The position numbers and the translations under genes were made by a program. The notes beneath the pieces were generated by a model. It had not been told where the DNA came from and did not search any database. It was given only the letters and a program-made list of their open reading frames with translations. 64,000 nt of DNA from Bradyrhizobium canariense (GTDB lineage Bacteria > Pseudomonadota > Alphaproteobacteria > Rhizobiales > Xanthobacteraceae): contig NZ_LT629750.1 in assembly GCF_900105125.1 (NCBI RefSeq), positions 3,906,001 through 3,970,000 on the forward strand. Direction: 5' to 3'. This document shows positions 21,477-29,952 of the stretch, piece by piece (the stretch's first letter is position 1; each line of letters begins with the position of its first letter).

Positions 21477-22907
21477 ATGAGCCCGCCCGCGCAGATCCAC
21501 GCGAAAATTTCCGGCCCCATCGTCATGATCGGCTTCGGCTCGATCGGCAAAGGCACCTTGCCGCTGATCGAACGGCATTTCGATTACGACAAGTCGCGTT
21601 TCGTCATCATCGACCCGCATGACGACGGCGAACTGGCCAAAAAGCACGGCGTGCGCTTCATCAAGCAGGCGGTCACCCGCGACAATTATCGCGAGCTGCT
21701 GGTGCCGCTTTTGACCGCCGGCGGCGGCCAGGGCTTTTGCGTCAATCTGTCGGTGGATACATCATCGGTCGATATCATGACGCTGTGCCGCGAGATCGGC
21801 TCGCTCTATATCGACACCGTCGTGGAGCCATGGCTTGGCTTCTATTTCGACAAGGATATGGGCCCCGAAAAGCGCTCCAATTACGCGCTGCGCGAAACGC
21901 TGCTCGCGGCCAAGCACAAGAGCCCGGGCGGACCGACGGCGGTGTCCACCTGCGGCGCCAATCCCGGCATGGTATCGTGGTTCGTCAAGCAGGCGCTGCT
22001 CGACATCGCCCGCGACACCAACACGCCGTTCAACGAGCCGAAGAGCCGGGAAGGCTGGGGCCAGCTTGCGCACAAGCTCGGCATCAAGGGGATCCATATC
22101 GCCGAGCGCGACACCCAGCGCGCGAAGAATCCGAAGCCGATGAACGTCTTCGTCAACACCTGGTCGGTCGAAGGTTTCGTTTCCGAGGGCATGCAGCCCG
22201 CCGAACTCGGCTGGGGCACGCACGAAAAGTGGATGCCCGAGAATGGCCGCAAGCACGAAACCGGGTGCCAGGCAGCGATCTATCTGCTGCAGCCCGGCGC
22301 CAACACCCGCGTGCGCTCGTGGTGCCCGACACCGGGCGCGCAATACGGCTTTCTCGTCACCCACAATGAATCGATCTCGATCGCGGACTATTTCACGGTG
22401 CGCGACGGACAGAACGTGGTGTACCGGCCGACCTGCCACTACGCCTATCATCCCGCCAACGACGCGGTGCTGTCGCTGCACGAGATCTTTGGCGCGACCG
22501 GCAAGATGCAGCCGAAATGGCACATTCTCGGCGAAAACGAGATCGTTGACGGGATCGACGAGCTCGGCGTGCTGCTCTATGGCCACGGCAAGAACGCCTA
22601 TTGGTACGGATCGCAATTGTCGATCGAGGAAACGCGGCGTCTTGCGCCCTACCAGAACGCCACCGGCCTTCAGGTGTCGTCGGCGGTTTTGGCTGGCATG
22701 GTGTGGGCGCTGGAAAATCCCGAAGCCGGAATCGTCGAGGCCGACGAGATGGACTTCCGCCGCTGCCTCGAAATCCAGAGCCCCTATCTCGGGCCGGTGA
22801 AGGGCTATTACACCGACTGGACACCGCTCAACGATCTGCCGGGGCTATTCCCGGAAGACATCGACATCAACGATCCCTGGCAGTTCCGCAATATCTTGGT
22901 GCGGTGA
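21477..22907 (+). CDS. hss: Homospermidine synthase
   Basis: 476 residues, the usual bacterial length. It makes sym-homospermidine from two putrescines, using NAD+ as a tightly bound cofactor, the main polyamine route in rhizobia. The N-terminal Rossmann fold has PIVMIGFGSIGKGTLPLIERHF. STCGANPGMVSWFVKQALLDIA, the LGWGTHEKWMPENGRKHETGCQAAIYLLQPGANTRVRSW block and PYLGPVKGYYTDWTPL are characteristic. GGAGA precedes the ATG. Together with the ODC upstream it gives a complete ornithine-to-homospermidine path. Confidence 0.97.
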   Translation: MSPPAQIHAKISGPIVMIGFGSIGKGTLPLIERHFDYDKSRFVIIDPHDDGELAKKHGVRFIKQAVTRDNYRELLVPLLTAGGGQGFCVNLSVDTSSVDIMTLCREIGSLYIDTVVEPWLGFYFDKDMGPEKRSNYALRETLLAAKHKSPGGPTAVSTCGANPGMVSWFVKQALLDIARDTNTPFNEPKSREGWGQLAHKLGIKGIHIAERDTQRAKNPKPMNVFVNTWSVEGFVSEGMQPAELGWGTHEKWMPENGRKHETGCQAAIYLLQPGANTRVRSWCPTPGAQYGFLVTHNESISIADYFTVRDGQNVVYRPTCHYAYHPANDAVLSLHEIFGATGKMQPKWHILGENEIVDGIDELGVLLYGHGKNAYWYGSQLSIEETRRLAPYQNATGLQVSSAVLAGMVWALENPEAGIVEADEMDFRRCLEIQSPYLGPVKGYYTDWTPLNDLPGLFPEDIDINDPWQFRNILVR

Positions 22908-22916
22908 GGCGTCACC

Positions 22917-22957
22917 GTCATTTCCGGGTGCGATGCTGCACATCGCCCCGGAACGAC
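22917..22957. repeat. Palindromic intergenic repeat, family A (short copy)
   Basis: GTCATTTCCGGG and CCCCGGAACGAC are inverted arms around a shortened centre, matching the outer arms of the copies at 6407-6497 and 11008-11089. It lies between convergent genes. Confidence 0.75.
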
Positions 22958-22962
22958 GACGT

Positions 22963-23703
22963 TCACTTCGCCAGATAATCGAACGCGACGGTTCCGAGGC
23001 CCAATGTCAGGTCGGCCTTGAAGTGCAATGCCGATACCACCTCGCGCACCGGCAACCGTGCGACGTCACAGAGCGCATGGGGAAACAGGCCGAGCGCGGC
23101 GGGCCCGGTCCAGGCTTCCTTCAGCGTGATCTCCTCGAGATAAAAACGCACCAGCTCGCAGATCCGCGGGCTGCCGTCGACATGCGGAATGATCTTCAGG
23201 ATAAAATTCGGCGCCTTCATGCCCGTCAGCACGGTGTCATGATCGACCGGACGATGCTTGTAACCCATGGTGCCGCTGGCGCAGAGCACCGAGCCGTAAT
23301 GCAGCGATCCCACCAGCACGTCGCTCTCGACTTCGATTTTCGGCGAAGCCCGCTTTTTGGGAAATCCCCACAGTTCGCGGCCCCCCGCGATCGGCGCATC
23401 GTCATCCAGATACATCGCGTGGGTATAGGCGCCGTCTACGCCGTTCAGGCGTACCGGAATCACCTGCCCGGTTTCGGTGTAATCGCCGAAGCCCGTTGAA
23501 TCAGGCATGCGGATGAATTCATATTTGACCACGGAATCGGTGACTTCCAGCGGCTCCGGCACCACGGCTGCCAGCGCGGCCGGATCGGTGCGATAGGTGA
23601 TGACGAAATATTCCCGGTTGAAGAAACGATAGGGTCCCGGCGGAAACGCCGGATTGTTCAGCGGCATCGAATACGCGGTTCGCCTGACGTCATCGATCTT
23701 CAT
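22963..23703 (-). CDS. adc: Acetoacetate decarboxylase
   Basis: 246 residues, the size of clostridial Adc. It converts acetoacetate to acetone and CO2 through a Schiff base. The catalytic pair Lys116/Lys117 is in [16 protein letters not shown], matching the known active-site KK. Other family blocks are [45 protein letters not shown] and the C-terminal [21 protein letters not shown] start at the ATG at 23703, with GAGG six bases upstream; an ATG four codons earlier has no site. In soil alphaproteobacteria it probably handles acetoacetate from poly-hydroxybutyrate turnover. Confidence 0.94.
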   Translation of the reverse strand: MKIDDVRRTAYSMPLNNPAFPPGPYRFFNREYFVITYRTDPAALAAVVPEPLEVTDSVVKYEFIRMPDSTGFGDYTETGQVIPVRLNGVDGAYTHAMYLDDDAPIAGGRELWGFPKKRASPKIEVESDVLVGSLHYGSVLCASGTMGYKHRPVDHDTVLTGMKAPNFILKIIPHVDGSPRICELVRFYLEEITLKEAWTGPAALGLFPHALCDVARLPVREVVSALHFKADLTLGLGTVAFDYLAK

Positions 23704-23879
23704 CACCGGCCTCATCTGTGTGATCTGCGCCGTTCCGCGCCTTGAGGCATTATGCGGCAGGTAATGGCAACAATCGAGACTGTAAAATCGGCAGCGAGGG
23801 GCAAGTCGCGGCCCAAGTCGCAGCTAATGTCATCGCGCCGTCAAATTCTGAAAAGCGCGGCATCGCGTCTTCGAAAAAA

Positions 23880-24215
23880 CTATTTTTCCTTGATCGGCGG
23901 CGCGGTCTTTTCGGCCGGAGCCGGCGGCAGCGCCGGCGTTGCGCCTTCCTTTTGCGCTTGTGCGTCGGGGCGCGCTGGCTCGGGCGCCGGCGTGGTCGGG
24001 CGCTCGCCACCAGGCTTTGCTTCCGCGGGCGCCTTGCTCTCATTCGCAGGAGCCGGAGAGCCCTGCAACGGTTGCGTCGCCTGCGCTACATGCCGCGGAT
24101 GGCTGACGATAAGCTCGGCGAGCGAGACGCCGGATATGGCAAATCCTGCGGCGACCATCACGGCTGCGATAAACAGATCCTTCCTGTACATGCGCTTCCT
24201 GTCGTCCGAGGTCAT
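23880..24215 (-). CDS. Membrane-anchored Pro/Ala/Glu-rich hypothetical protein
   Basis: 111 residues from the ATG at 24215. A GTG at 24236 or an ATG at 24191, the latter with AGGAA upstream, are alternative starts. A single hydrophobic helix (FIAAVMVAAGFAISGVSLAELIV) follows a short basic segment. The remainder is a low-complexity periplasmic tail rich in Pro, Ala, Glu and Lys. It has no recognisable domain, and function is unknown. Confidence 0.6.
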   Translation of the reverse strand: MTSDDRKRMYRKDLFIAAVMVAAGFAISGVSLAELIVSHPRHVAQATQPLQGSPAPANESKAPAEAKPGGERPTTPAPEPARPDAQAQKEGATPALPPAPAEKTAPPIKEK

Positions 24216-24296
24216 GTCGCACCACCAGCTGCCCACATTTCAACTGTCGTGGCGAAGCATGGTTCCACCGGGCGATCCGGTTTGGACCGGCCTCAA

Positions 24297-25013
24297 TTAA
24301 TCCTTGGTGCTCACTTCCCAGGTGGCATGGCGCACGCCGGGCTGTCGCTCAAGATCGGCCACCACCATTTCGAGCTCCGCCGGATCGATCGCGGTGCTGA
24401 CCAGCGTCGCGACGATCTCCAGCAGGTCGTCGCCGTGTTCGACGACATCCACGTCGGCCACCGGGTATTTGGCGCTTTCCAGCCGTTCCACCAGACGGTC
24501 GCGCATATCGGGCAGGGCCTCCGGCGTCACGGTGAGCTTGAACTGATAGGTCGCTTCCGAGGACTGCTCATCCAGCGGGATGCGATTGATCGCATTCACC
24601 AGCGGTCGCAACAGCGTATTGCCGGCAAGCACGAACACGGTCAGCGCCGCGGCCTGGGCCACCATGTCGGCACCGGCACAAGATCCGACCGCCGCGGACG
24701 CCCAGAGCGTTGCGGCCGTGTTGAGGCCACGGACATCCATGCCCTGCTTCATGATGACACCAGCGCCGAGGAAGCCAATTCCGGAAACGACATAGGCGAT
24801 CACGCGCACCGCGCCATCAGCGCCATCCAGATGCATCGCGAGGTCGACGAAGGCCGCAGCGCCAACGGCGACCAGTACATTGGTGCGAAGACCTGCGGTC
24901 CGCTGCCGGTATTGCCGCTCGGCGCCGATCAGGGTGCCGAACACGAACGCCGTGGCCAGGCTGACCAGCGTGTCGAAGAAATCATAGAGCTGAAACGTTG
25001 TCAGAAATCGCAT
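24297..25013 (-). CDS. MgtC/SapB family membrane protein
   Basis: 238 residues. Five hydrophobic helices fill the first 135 residues, with the diagnostic GTLIGAERQYRQRTAGLRTNVLVAVGAA, YVVSGIGFLGAGVIMKQG and VRGLNTAATLWASAAVG motifs. A soluble ACT-like C-terminal domain (YQFKLTVTPEALPDMRDRLVERLESAKY) follows. MgtC proteins affect Mg2+ homeostasis and the F-type ATPase in other bacteria. It lies downstream of the zinc gene cluster on the same strand, 33 bases after the WD40 gene, so read-through is possible. Confidence 0.93.
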   Translation of the reverse strand: MRFLTTFQLYDFFDTLVSLATAFVFGTLIGAERQYRQRTAGLRTNVLVAVGAAAFVDLAMHLDGADGAVRVIAYVVSGIGFLGAGVIMKQGMDVRGLNTAATLWASAAVGSCAGADMVAQAAALTVFVLAGNTLLRPLVNAINRIPLDEQSSEATYQFKLTVTPEALPDMRDRLVERLESAKYPVADVDVVEHGDDLLEIVATLVSTAIDPAELEMVVADLERQPGVRHATWEVSTKD

Positions 25014-25046
25014 ACCGCTCCCCAGCGAGGCCGTATGCGCTCTCTA

Positions 25047-26066
25047 TCACAACTCCAGTAGACCTGCGTCGCCATCCTCCGCGGCAAACGCCAGCAACGT
25101 GCCCTTGGCATTCCAGCCCAGCGCCGATACCGCCGCCGTGCCGTTCTTGCGTACCAGGATCTCCGCACCGTCGTTCAGCCGCACCATCAGGATGGTGCCG
25201 TCGCTGTAGCCCGCGGCGAGGATATCCTGCCTGGGATGGCAGGCGACCACGGCGACGCGTGCCTGCAGCGGGGCGAGCATCGCCGGCTCCTTGCCCATCG
25301 GGCCGTCCTTGCTGGCGAACGGCCACATGATCACGGTATCGGCGCCTGACGTTGCCAGCGCCTTGCCGCCCGCGCTCCAGGACATCGACCGAACACGCCC
25401 GGGATAGCCGGTCATGCGCATATGCCGGTGATCCGCCAGCCGCCAGCCGTGCAACGCCGGTTCATGCATCGCGGTGACCAGGAACTTGTTGTCCGGACTG
25501 AACACGACGCCGAGATGCGAACCGGCCCACTCCAGAACCTCCGCATTGGCGGCCATGTTCGGAAACCACAGCGTCACGCCGTTGTAATGCGCGATCGCAA
25601 GCCGCAGGCCCTTTGGCGCGAAGGCGAGCCCGCCGACCGTCGACGGCACCTCGAACGACTTGTCCTCGGCCTTGCCGCTGCGGACGAACGCCGTCTTGCC
25701 GGCCGACCACGCCACCGCGCCGTCGGGATGAAGCGCGACATTATCGATCCAGCGCCGCTTCGGATCGGTCGCGAGCAGCGTGATCTCACCCTTTTTGTCG
25801 AGCGCAACGAGCTTGCCGTCGTCGCCGCCCATGACCAGCCGCGCGCCGTCGGAGGCCACGCAGAGAATGCCGCCGCTGTGAACGGCGACTTGCGAGATCT
25901 CGCCTTCCTTGTTCACCAAAGCGACGTTTTCCTCGGCGCCGACAAAAGCGGCCTGATCGCCGAGGAAGTGCACGGCGACAACCGGCATGCCGATCGAGAG
26001 CGGCCGCACACGGTCCGTGACGGAAATGATGGAGGCTGAATTGTCGCCCGGATCGAACTGCGTCAT
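25047..26066 (-). CDS. WD40 repeat protein, coupled to the CobW GTPase
   Basis: 339 residues without signal peptide or membrane segment. About seven blades are visible as repeats ending in GGDDGKLVALD, NVALHPDGAVAWSAGKTAFVR, VVFSPDNKFLVTAMHEPALHGWRL, MSWSAGGKALATSGADTVIMWPF, VACHPRQDILAAGYSDGTILMVRL and ALGWNAKGTLLAFAAEDGDAGLLEL, consistent with one cytoplasmic beta-propeller. The ATG at 26066 overlaps the CobW stop codon as TGATG, so translation is coupled. The substrate or partner is unknown; by position it should assist the CobW protein or the zinc response. Confidence 0.9.
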   Translation of the reverse strand: MTQFDPGDNSASIISVTDRVRPLSIGMPVVAVHFLGDQAAFVGAEENVALVNKEGEISQVAVHSGGILCVASDGARLVMGGDDGKLVALDKKGEITLLATDPKRRWIDNVALHPDGAVAWSAGKTAFVRSGKAEDKSFEVPSTVGGLAFAPKGLRLAIAHYNGVTLWFPNMAANAEVLEWAGSHLGVVFSPDNKFLVTAMHEPALHGWRLADHRHMRMTGYPGRVRSMSWSAGGKALATSGADTVIMWPFASKDGPMGKEPAMLAPLQARVAVVACHPRQDILAAGYSDGTILMVRLNDGAEILVRKNGTAAVSALGWNAKGTLLAFAAEDGDAGLLEL

Positions 26067-27112
26067 CACGTGGTGATGCACTGCTCGAAGCCGTCGCGGA
26101 TCGTCTGCTCCGGCAATTCGCGGCCGATGAAGACGAGACGGCTTTCGCGTGGCTCTCCGTCCTTCCAGCGCCGCTGGTGATCGCCCTCCAGCATCATATG
26201 CACGCCCTGGAACACATAGCGGTCGTCGTCGTCGCTGAAGGCAAGAATTCCCTTCGAGCGCAAAATCTTCTGGCCTTCACTGGCGACAAGGTTTTGCAGC
26301 CAGGGCATGAATTTCGTCGCATCGAGCGGCTTGTCCGATCGCAGCGAGAGTGATTGCATGTCCTCATCATGGTAATGCTTCAGGCCACCATGATTGTGGC
26401 CGTGGTCATGGTGATGATGGTCATGACCGTGATGATCATGGTCGTGATCGTCGCCGGCTTCGAGGAACTCGGGCTCGATCTCGAGGATGCGGTCGAGATC
26501 GAACGCGCCGCGCTCCAGCACGTCCGACAGCGCCACCTGGCAACGCTCGGTGCGGTGCAGCTTGGCATAGGGATTGATGGCGCGAATCCGCGCCTCGACT
26601 TCCGCGAGCTCAGGCTTTGAAACCAGATCGGTCTTGTTGAGCACGATGACGTCGGCGAAAGCGATCTGGTTCTTGGCTTCAGGTGCGTCCTTGAGCCGGT
26701 CGCTCAGCCATTTGGCGTCGGCGACCGTCACGACGGCATCGAGCCGCGCGTTCTTCTGCACGTCCTCGTCGACGAAGAAGGTTTGCGCGACCGGTGCCGG
26801 ATCGGCGAGACCGGTGGTCTCGACGATGATGGCGTCGAATTTGCCCTTGCGCTTCATCAGCCCGTCCAGGATGCGCACGAGATCGCCGCGCACGGTGCAG
26901 CAGACGCAGCCATTGTTCATCTCGAAGACTTCTTCGTCCGCACCGATGATCAGGTCGTTGTCGATGCCGATCTCGCCGAATTCGTTGACGATGACGGCGT
27001 ATTTCTTGCCGTGGTTTTCCGACAGGATACGGTTGAGCAGCGTGGTCTTGCCGGCGCCGAGATAGCCCGTCAGCACGGTCACAGGAATTTTAGAAGACGA
27101 AGACTCTGGCAT
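26066..27112 (-). CDS. CobW/ZigA-type zinc GTPase metallochaperone
   Basis: 348 residues. The G3E P-loop GTPase domain has GYLGAGKT (16-23), the metal-binding CxCC at Cys69, Cys71 and Cys72 (NNGCVCCTV), the DEDVQKNARLD region and NKTD for guanine. A His/Asp-rich run (residues about 222-245, with HDHDHHGHDHHHHDHGHNHGG-like composition) can hold several metal ions. The C-terminal CobW_C domain (LRSKGILAFSDDDDRYVFQGVHMMLEGDHQRRW) is complete. It follows the zinc ABC transporter genes on the same strand 59 bases after znuA, so a zinc rather than cobalt role is likely. Confidence 0.95.
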   Translation of the reverse strand: MPESSSSKIPVTVLTGYLGAGKTTLLNRILSENHGKKYAVIVNEFGEIGIDNDLIIGADEEVFEMNNGCVCCTVRGDLVRILDGLMKRKGKFDAIIVETTGLADPAPVAQTFFVDEDVQKNARLDAVVTVADAKWLSDRLKDAPEAKNQIAFADVIVLNKTDLVSKPELAEVEARIRAINPYAKLHRTERCQVALSDVLERGAFDLDRILEIEPEFLEAGDDHDHDHHGHDHHHHDHGHNHGGLKHYHDEDMQSLSLRSDKPLDATKFMPWLQNLVASEGQKILRSKGILAFSDDDDRYVFQGVHMMLEGDHQRRWKDGEPRESRLVFIGRELPEQTIRDGFEQCITT

Positions 27113-27171
27113 AACAGCTCCGAAAAACAGGAATTTCTCGAGGGCGCCCCGGCAGCAGGGAGGCCCCTGCC

Positions 27172-28047
27172 CTAATTCGCCAGCGCGCTGGTCAGGGCCT
27201 TTATATTGTGCCTGACCATGTCAATGTAAGTGGGGGCATCGCCCTTTTCGCCGCTCAGACTGTCGGAATAGAGCGTCCCGCCGATCCTGGCGCCGGTCTC
27301 GGCCGCGATCTGGCGCATCAGCCGCGGATCGCTGATATTTTCGAAGAAAACGGCCGGGATTTTGCCGGCCCTGATCTGGCTTACGATCGCGGCGATATCG
27401 CGCGCGCTCGGCTCGGATTCGGTGGAAACGCCGAGTGGGGCGATGAATTCGATGCCATAGGCGGCGGCAAAATAGCCAAAGGCATCATGGGTCGAGATCA
27501 CCTTGCGGCGGGCCGGCGGGATTTGCTCGACCGCCGCCCGCACCTCGCGGTCGAGCTCATCGAGTTGCTCATCATAGCGCGCCGTGTTGGCCCGGAAAAT
27601 CGAGGCGTCAGCGGGGTCGGCAGCGACCAGCGCGTTGCTGATGTTGCTGACATAGATCCTGGCATTGACGACCGATTGCCAGGCATGCGGGTCGGCCTCG
27701 GAGCCGATCTTGTGTGGCGCGATGCCGTCGGTCGCAGTCACGATCGCAGCGCGGCTGCCCGAGGACTGCACCAGCCGCGGCAACCAGCCCTCCAGGCCGA
27801 GGCCATTGATCACGACCAGCTGCGCATCCGCGACCTGCTTCGCATCCGCCGGCGCCGGCGTATAGACGTGCACGTCGCCATCAGGACCGACCAGGGTCGT
27901 CACGTCGACGCGGTCGCCGCCGACATTTCGCACGAAGTCGCCGAGGATTGAAAAGCTCGCAACGACATTCAAACGCGGCTGCGCATGCGCGGGCACAGCA
28001 GCGGCCGCGAGCACCAGACAAAAGAGCCAGAATGGAAAACGCCGCAT
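27172..28047 (-). CDS. Zinc ABC transporter substrate-binding protein (ZnuA-like)
   Basis: 291 residues with a signal peptide (FWLFCLVLAAAAVPAHAQ). It is a cluster A-I periplasmic metal-binding protein. Candidate metal ligands are the His in GDVHVYTPAP, the His in SEADPHAWQSV, the His in ISTHDAFGYFAAAYGI and the Asp in LYSDSLSGEKGDAPTYIDMV. It lacks the His-rich loop of typical ZnuA, so sequence alone does not separate zinc from manganese. The Zur-type palindrome at the head of the operon and the CobW gene after it favour zinc. Confidence 0.9.
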   Translation of the reverse strand: MRRFPFWLFCLVLAAAAVPAHAQPRLNVVASFSILGDFVRNVGGDRVDVTTLVGPDGDVHVYTPAPADAKQVADAQLVVINGLGLEGWLPRLVQSSGSRAAIVTATDGIAPHKIGSEADPHAWQSVVNARIYVSNISNALVAADPADASIFRANTARYDEQLDELDREVRAAVEQIPPARRKVISTHDAFGYFAAAYGIEFIAPLGVSTESEPSARDIAAIVSQIRAGKIPAVFFENISDPRLMRQIAAETGARIGGTLYSDSLSGEKGDAPTYIDMVRHNIKALTSALAN

Positions 28048-28059
28048 GGGGTTGATGGC

Positions 28060-28932
28060 TCACGCTTCGAGATGACGGCCGGGAAACATCTGCCGGACCA
28101 GGCCGCTGACGCTGCCGAACACCACCGAGCCGATATACAACACCGCCGCCACCAGGATGATTGCAGGACCCGACGGCACCCGGGTTTGAAATGACAGAAC
28201 CAATCCGGCGTAGCCCGAGATGATCGCGCTTGCGACCGCGATGCAGATCATGCCGCTGATATCGCGCGACCAGAACCGCGCGATGCTCGCGGGCAGAATC
28301 ATCAGCCCGACCGCCAGCAAGGTGCCGAGCGCCTGAAAGCCGTTGACCAAATTGACCACGACAAGCGCCAGGAACGCCAGATGCGCCGGCGCGCCTGCGC
28401 GGCTCACGGTGCGCAGGAAAACCGGATCGACGCTCTCGATCACCAGCGGACGATAGATCACCGCCAGCACAAGCAACGTGATCGTTGCGTTGAACGCAAT
28501 GACCAGCAGCGTCTGGTTGTCCATCGCCAGAATGTTGCCGAACAGCACGTGCAGCAGATCGATATTGGTGCCCCTCATCGAGACGATGGTGACGCCTGCC
28601 GCCAGCGATATCAGATAGAACGCGGCCAGCGAGGCGTCTTCCTTCAGTTCGGTCGTGCGCGCGACCACGCCCGCGAGAATGGCGACCGTGAAGCCGGCAA
28701 TCAGGCCGCCGGTCGTCATCGCAAACAGATTAAGCCCCGACAGCAGGAAGCCGATCGCGGCTCCCGGCAGGATCGCATGCGCCATGGCGTCGCCGACCAG
28801 GCTCATTCGCCGCAGCATCAGAAACACGCCGACCGGCGCTCCACCCAGCGCCAGCGCGATGACAGCCGCGAGCGCGCGGCGCATGAATTCGAATTCGGTG
28901 AAGGGCGCGATCAGCACGTCATAAAGCAGCAT
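28060..28932 (-). CDS. Zinc ABC transporter permease (ZnuB-like)
   Basis: 290 residues, ABC-3 family. Eight or so hydrophobic helices include LMLRRMSLVGDAMAHAILPGAAIGFLLSGL, which is the diagnostic cytoplasmic/EAA-like region, GVTIVSMRGTNIDLLHVLFGNILA and VNGFQALGTLLAVGLMILPASIARFW. It starts two bases after the ATPase stop codon and is followed at 12 bases by the substrate-binding protein gene. Confidence 0.94.
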   Translation of the reverse strand: MLLYDVLIAPFTEFEFMRRALAAVIALALGGAPVGVFLMLRRMSLVGDAMAHAILPGAAIGFLLSGLNLFAMTTGGLIAGFTVAILAGVVARTTELKEDASLAAFYLISLAAGVTIVSMRGTNIDLLHVLFGNILAMDNQTLLVIAFNATITLLVLAVIYRPLVIESVDPVFLRTVSRAGAPAHLAFLALVVVNLVNGFQALGTLLAVGLMILPASIARFWSRDISGMICIAVASAIISGYAGLVLSFQTRVPSGPAIILVAAVLYIGSVVFGSVSGLVRQMFPGRHLEA

Positions 28933-28934
28933 GG

Positions 28935-29693
28935 TCAGGCGGCCCGCGACGGCATGTCGTCCACCGCGCAGGGCGCGGCGCTATCGTCGAACGCCTCGCA
29001 CATCCGCCGTGCTTGCAGCAGGTTTTCCGCGGTCAATACCTCGGTGGTCGCGCCCCAGGCGACCTTGCCGCGCGCCAGCAGCAAGGTTTCCGGGAAATTG
29101 GCACGCACGACATCCATGTCATGCAGCGCCGCGATCACGGTGCGCTTCTCGCCGTGCCAGTGCCGCACCAGCGCGAGCAGATCGGCGGAGGTCTTGGCGT
29201 CGATGGCATTGAACGGTTCGTCCAGCACGATCATGCGCGCGTCCTGCAGCAGCACCCGCGCAAACAGCAGCCGCTGCATCTGCCCGCCGGACAGCGTTCC
29301 GATGGTGCGGTTCTCAAAACCGTTGAGGCCAACGGATGCGAGCGCTTGCGCGATCTTGTCGCGCGCAGGCCCGCCGATGCCGCCGAAAAAGCCGGTCAAG
29401 CGCCAAAGCCCGGTGCTGACGAAATCGAACACCGAGATCGGAAAGCTGCGATCGATATCGGCCGTCTGTGGCAGATAGGCGATATCCCTGACATCGAGAC
29501 CGCCGGTGAGGATCGAGCCCGAGAGTGGCTTGAGAATGCCGACGATGCCGCGAAACAACGTCGACTTGCCGGCGCCGTTGGGACCGACGAGCGCGACCAG
29601 GGCGCCGGAGGCAACCTCGCCGCTAAGGTGATGTACCGCCGGATGGCGATCGTAGCCCAGGGTGACGTCGCGAAATTGCAGCTGCGTCGCCAT
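28935..29693 (-). CDS. Zinc ABC transporter ATP-binding protein (ZnuC-like)
   Basis: 252 residues from the ATG at 29693 (AGGTGAGC upstream). It has Walker A VGPNGAGKST, Q-loop YLPQTADIDRSFPISV, the ABC signature TLSGGQMQRLLFARVLLQDA, Walker B ARMIVLDEPFNAID and the switch His in ALHDMD. It begins two bases after the His-rich membrane protein gene, the second position of the probable zinc operon. Confidence 0.95.
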   Translation of the reverse strand: MATQLQFRDVTLGYDRHPAVHHLSGEVASGALVALVGPNGAGKSTLFRGIVGILKPLSGSILTGGLDVRDIAYLPQTADIDRSFPISVFDFVSTGLWRLTGFFGGIGGPARDKIAQALASVGLNGFENRTIGTLSGGQMQRLLFARVLLQDARMIVLDEPFNAIDAKTSADLLALVRHWHGEKRTVIAALHDMDVVRANFPETLLLARGKVAWGATTEVLTAENLLQARRMCEAFDDSAAPCAVDDMPSRAA

Positions 29694-29695
29694 GC

Positions 29696-29884
29696 TCACC
29701 TCATCGCCAGCCAAACGACGGCCCACAGGCAAGCGCTGACGACGAGCGCCGCACCTAGCCGGGTGACCACCGTCATGCGCAGGATCGACCAGGATGCGGC
29801 TTGTGCCGGATGCGGCGACGCCGGCCCGTGACTGTGAGCATGCGTGTGGCCGTAGTCATGTCCGTGACTATGGGAATGGTCCAT
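29696..29884 (-). CDS. His-rich small membrane protein heading the zinc operon
   Basis: 62 residues. The first 26 are almost a pure metal-binding tract (nine His in MDHSHSHGHDYGHTHAHSHG plus a tenth further on), then one hydrophobic helix (LGAALVVSACLWAVVWLAM) ends the protein. It is the first gene behind the Zur-type palindrome and is separated from znuC by two bases. By analogy with other His-rich peptides in zinc operons it may concentrate or hand over Zn2+ at the inner membrane; that is inference. The start codon lies six bases from the palindrome, so the mRNA may have almost no leader. Confidence 0.8.
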   Translation of the reverse strand: MDHSHSHGHDYGHTHAHSHGPASPHPAQAASWSILRMTVVTRLGAALVVSACLWAVVWLAMR

Positions 29885-29890
29885 CCAGGC

Positions 29891-29907
29891 ATGTTATATT
29901 ATAACAT
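29891..29907 (-). promoter_or_regulatory. Zur-type operator containing a TATAAT -10 element
   Basis: The perfect 17-bp palindrome ATGTTATATTATAACAT matches the core of the E. coli Zur consensus. On the minus strand it reads with TATAAT inside, ending 13 bases before the ATG at 29884. Zur binding would block the promoter of the His-rich/znuCBA/CobW/WD40 genes when zinc is plentiful. Confidence 0.88.
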
Positions 29908-29952
29908 AACAGATGTCTACCGGAGGAACCGGCGACCTCATTGCGCTCGCGC

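Noticed and set aside
23742..25061. 439-codon plus-strand open frame across the MgtC gene
   Set aside because: It runs antisense to MgtC and the small membrane protein, both of which have clear family or topology signals.
26380..26470. Low-complexity CAT/CATG-rich tract resembling a satellite repeat
   Set aside because: It encodes the His/Asp-rich metal-binding loop of the CobW protein in frame.
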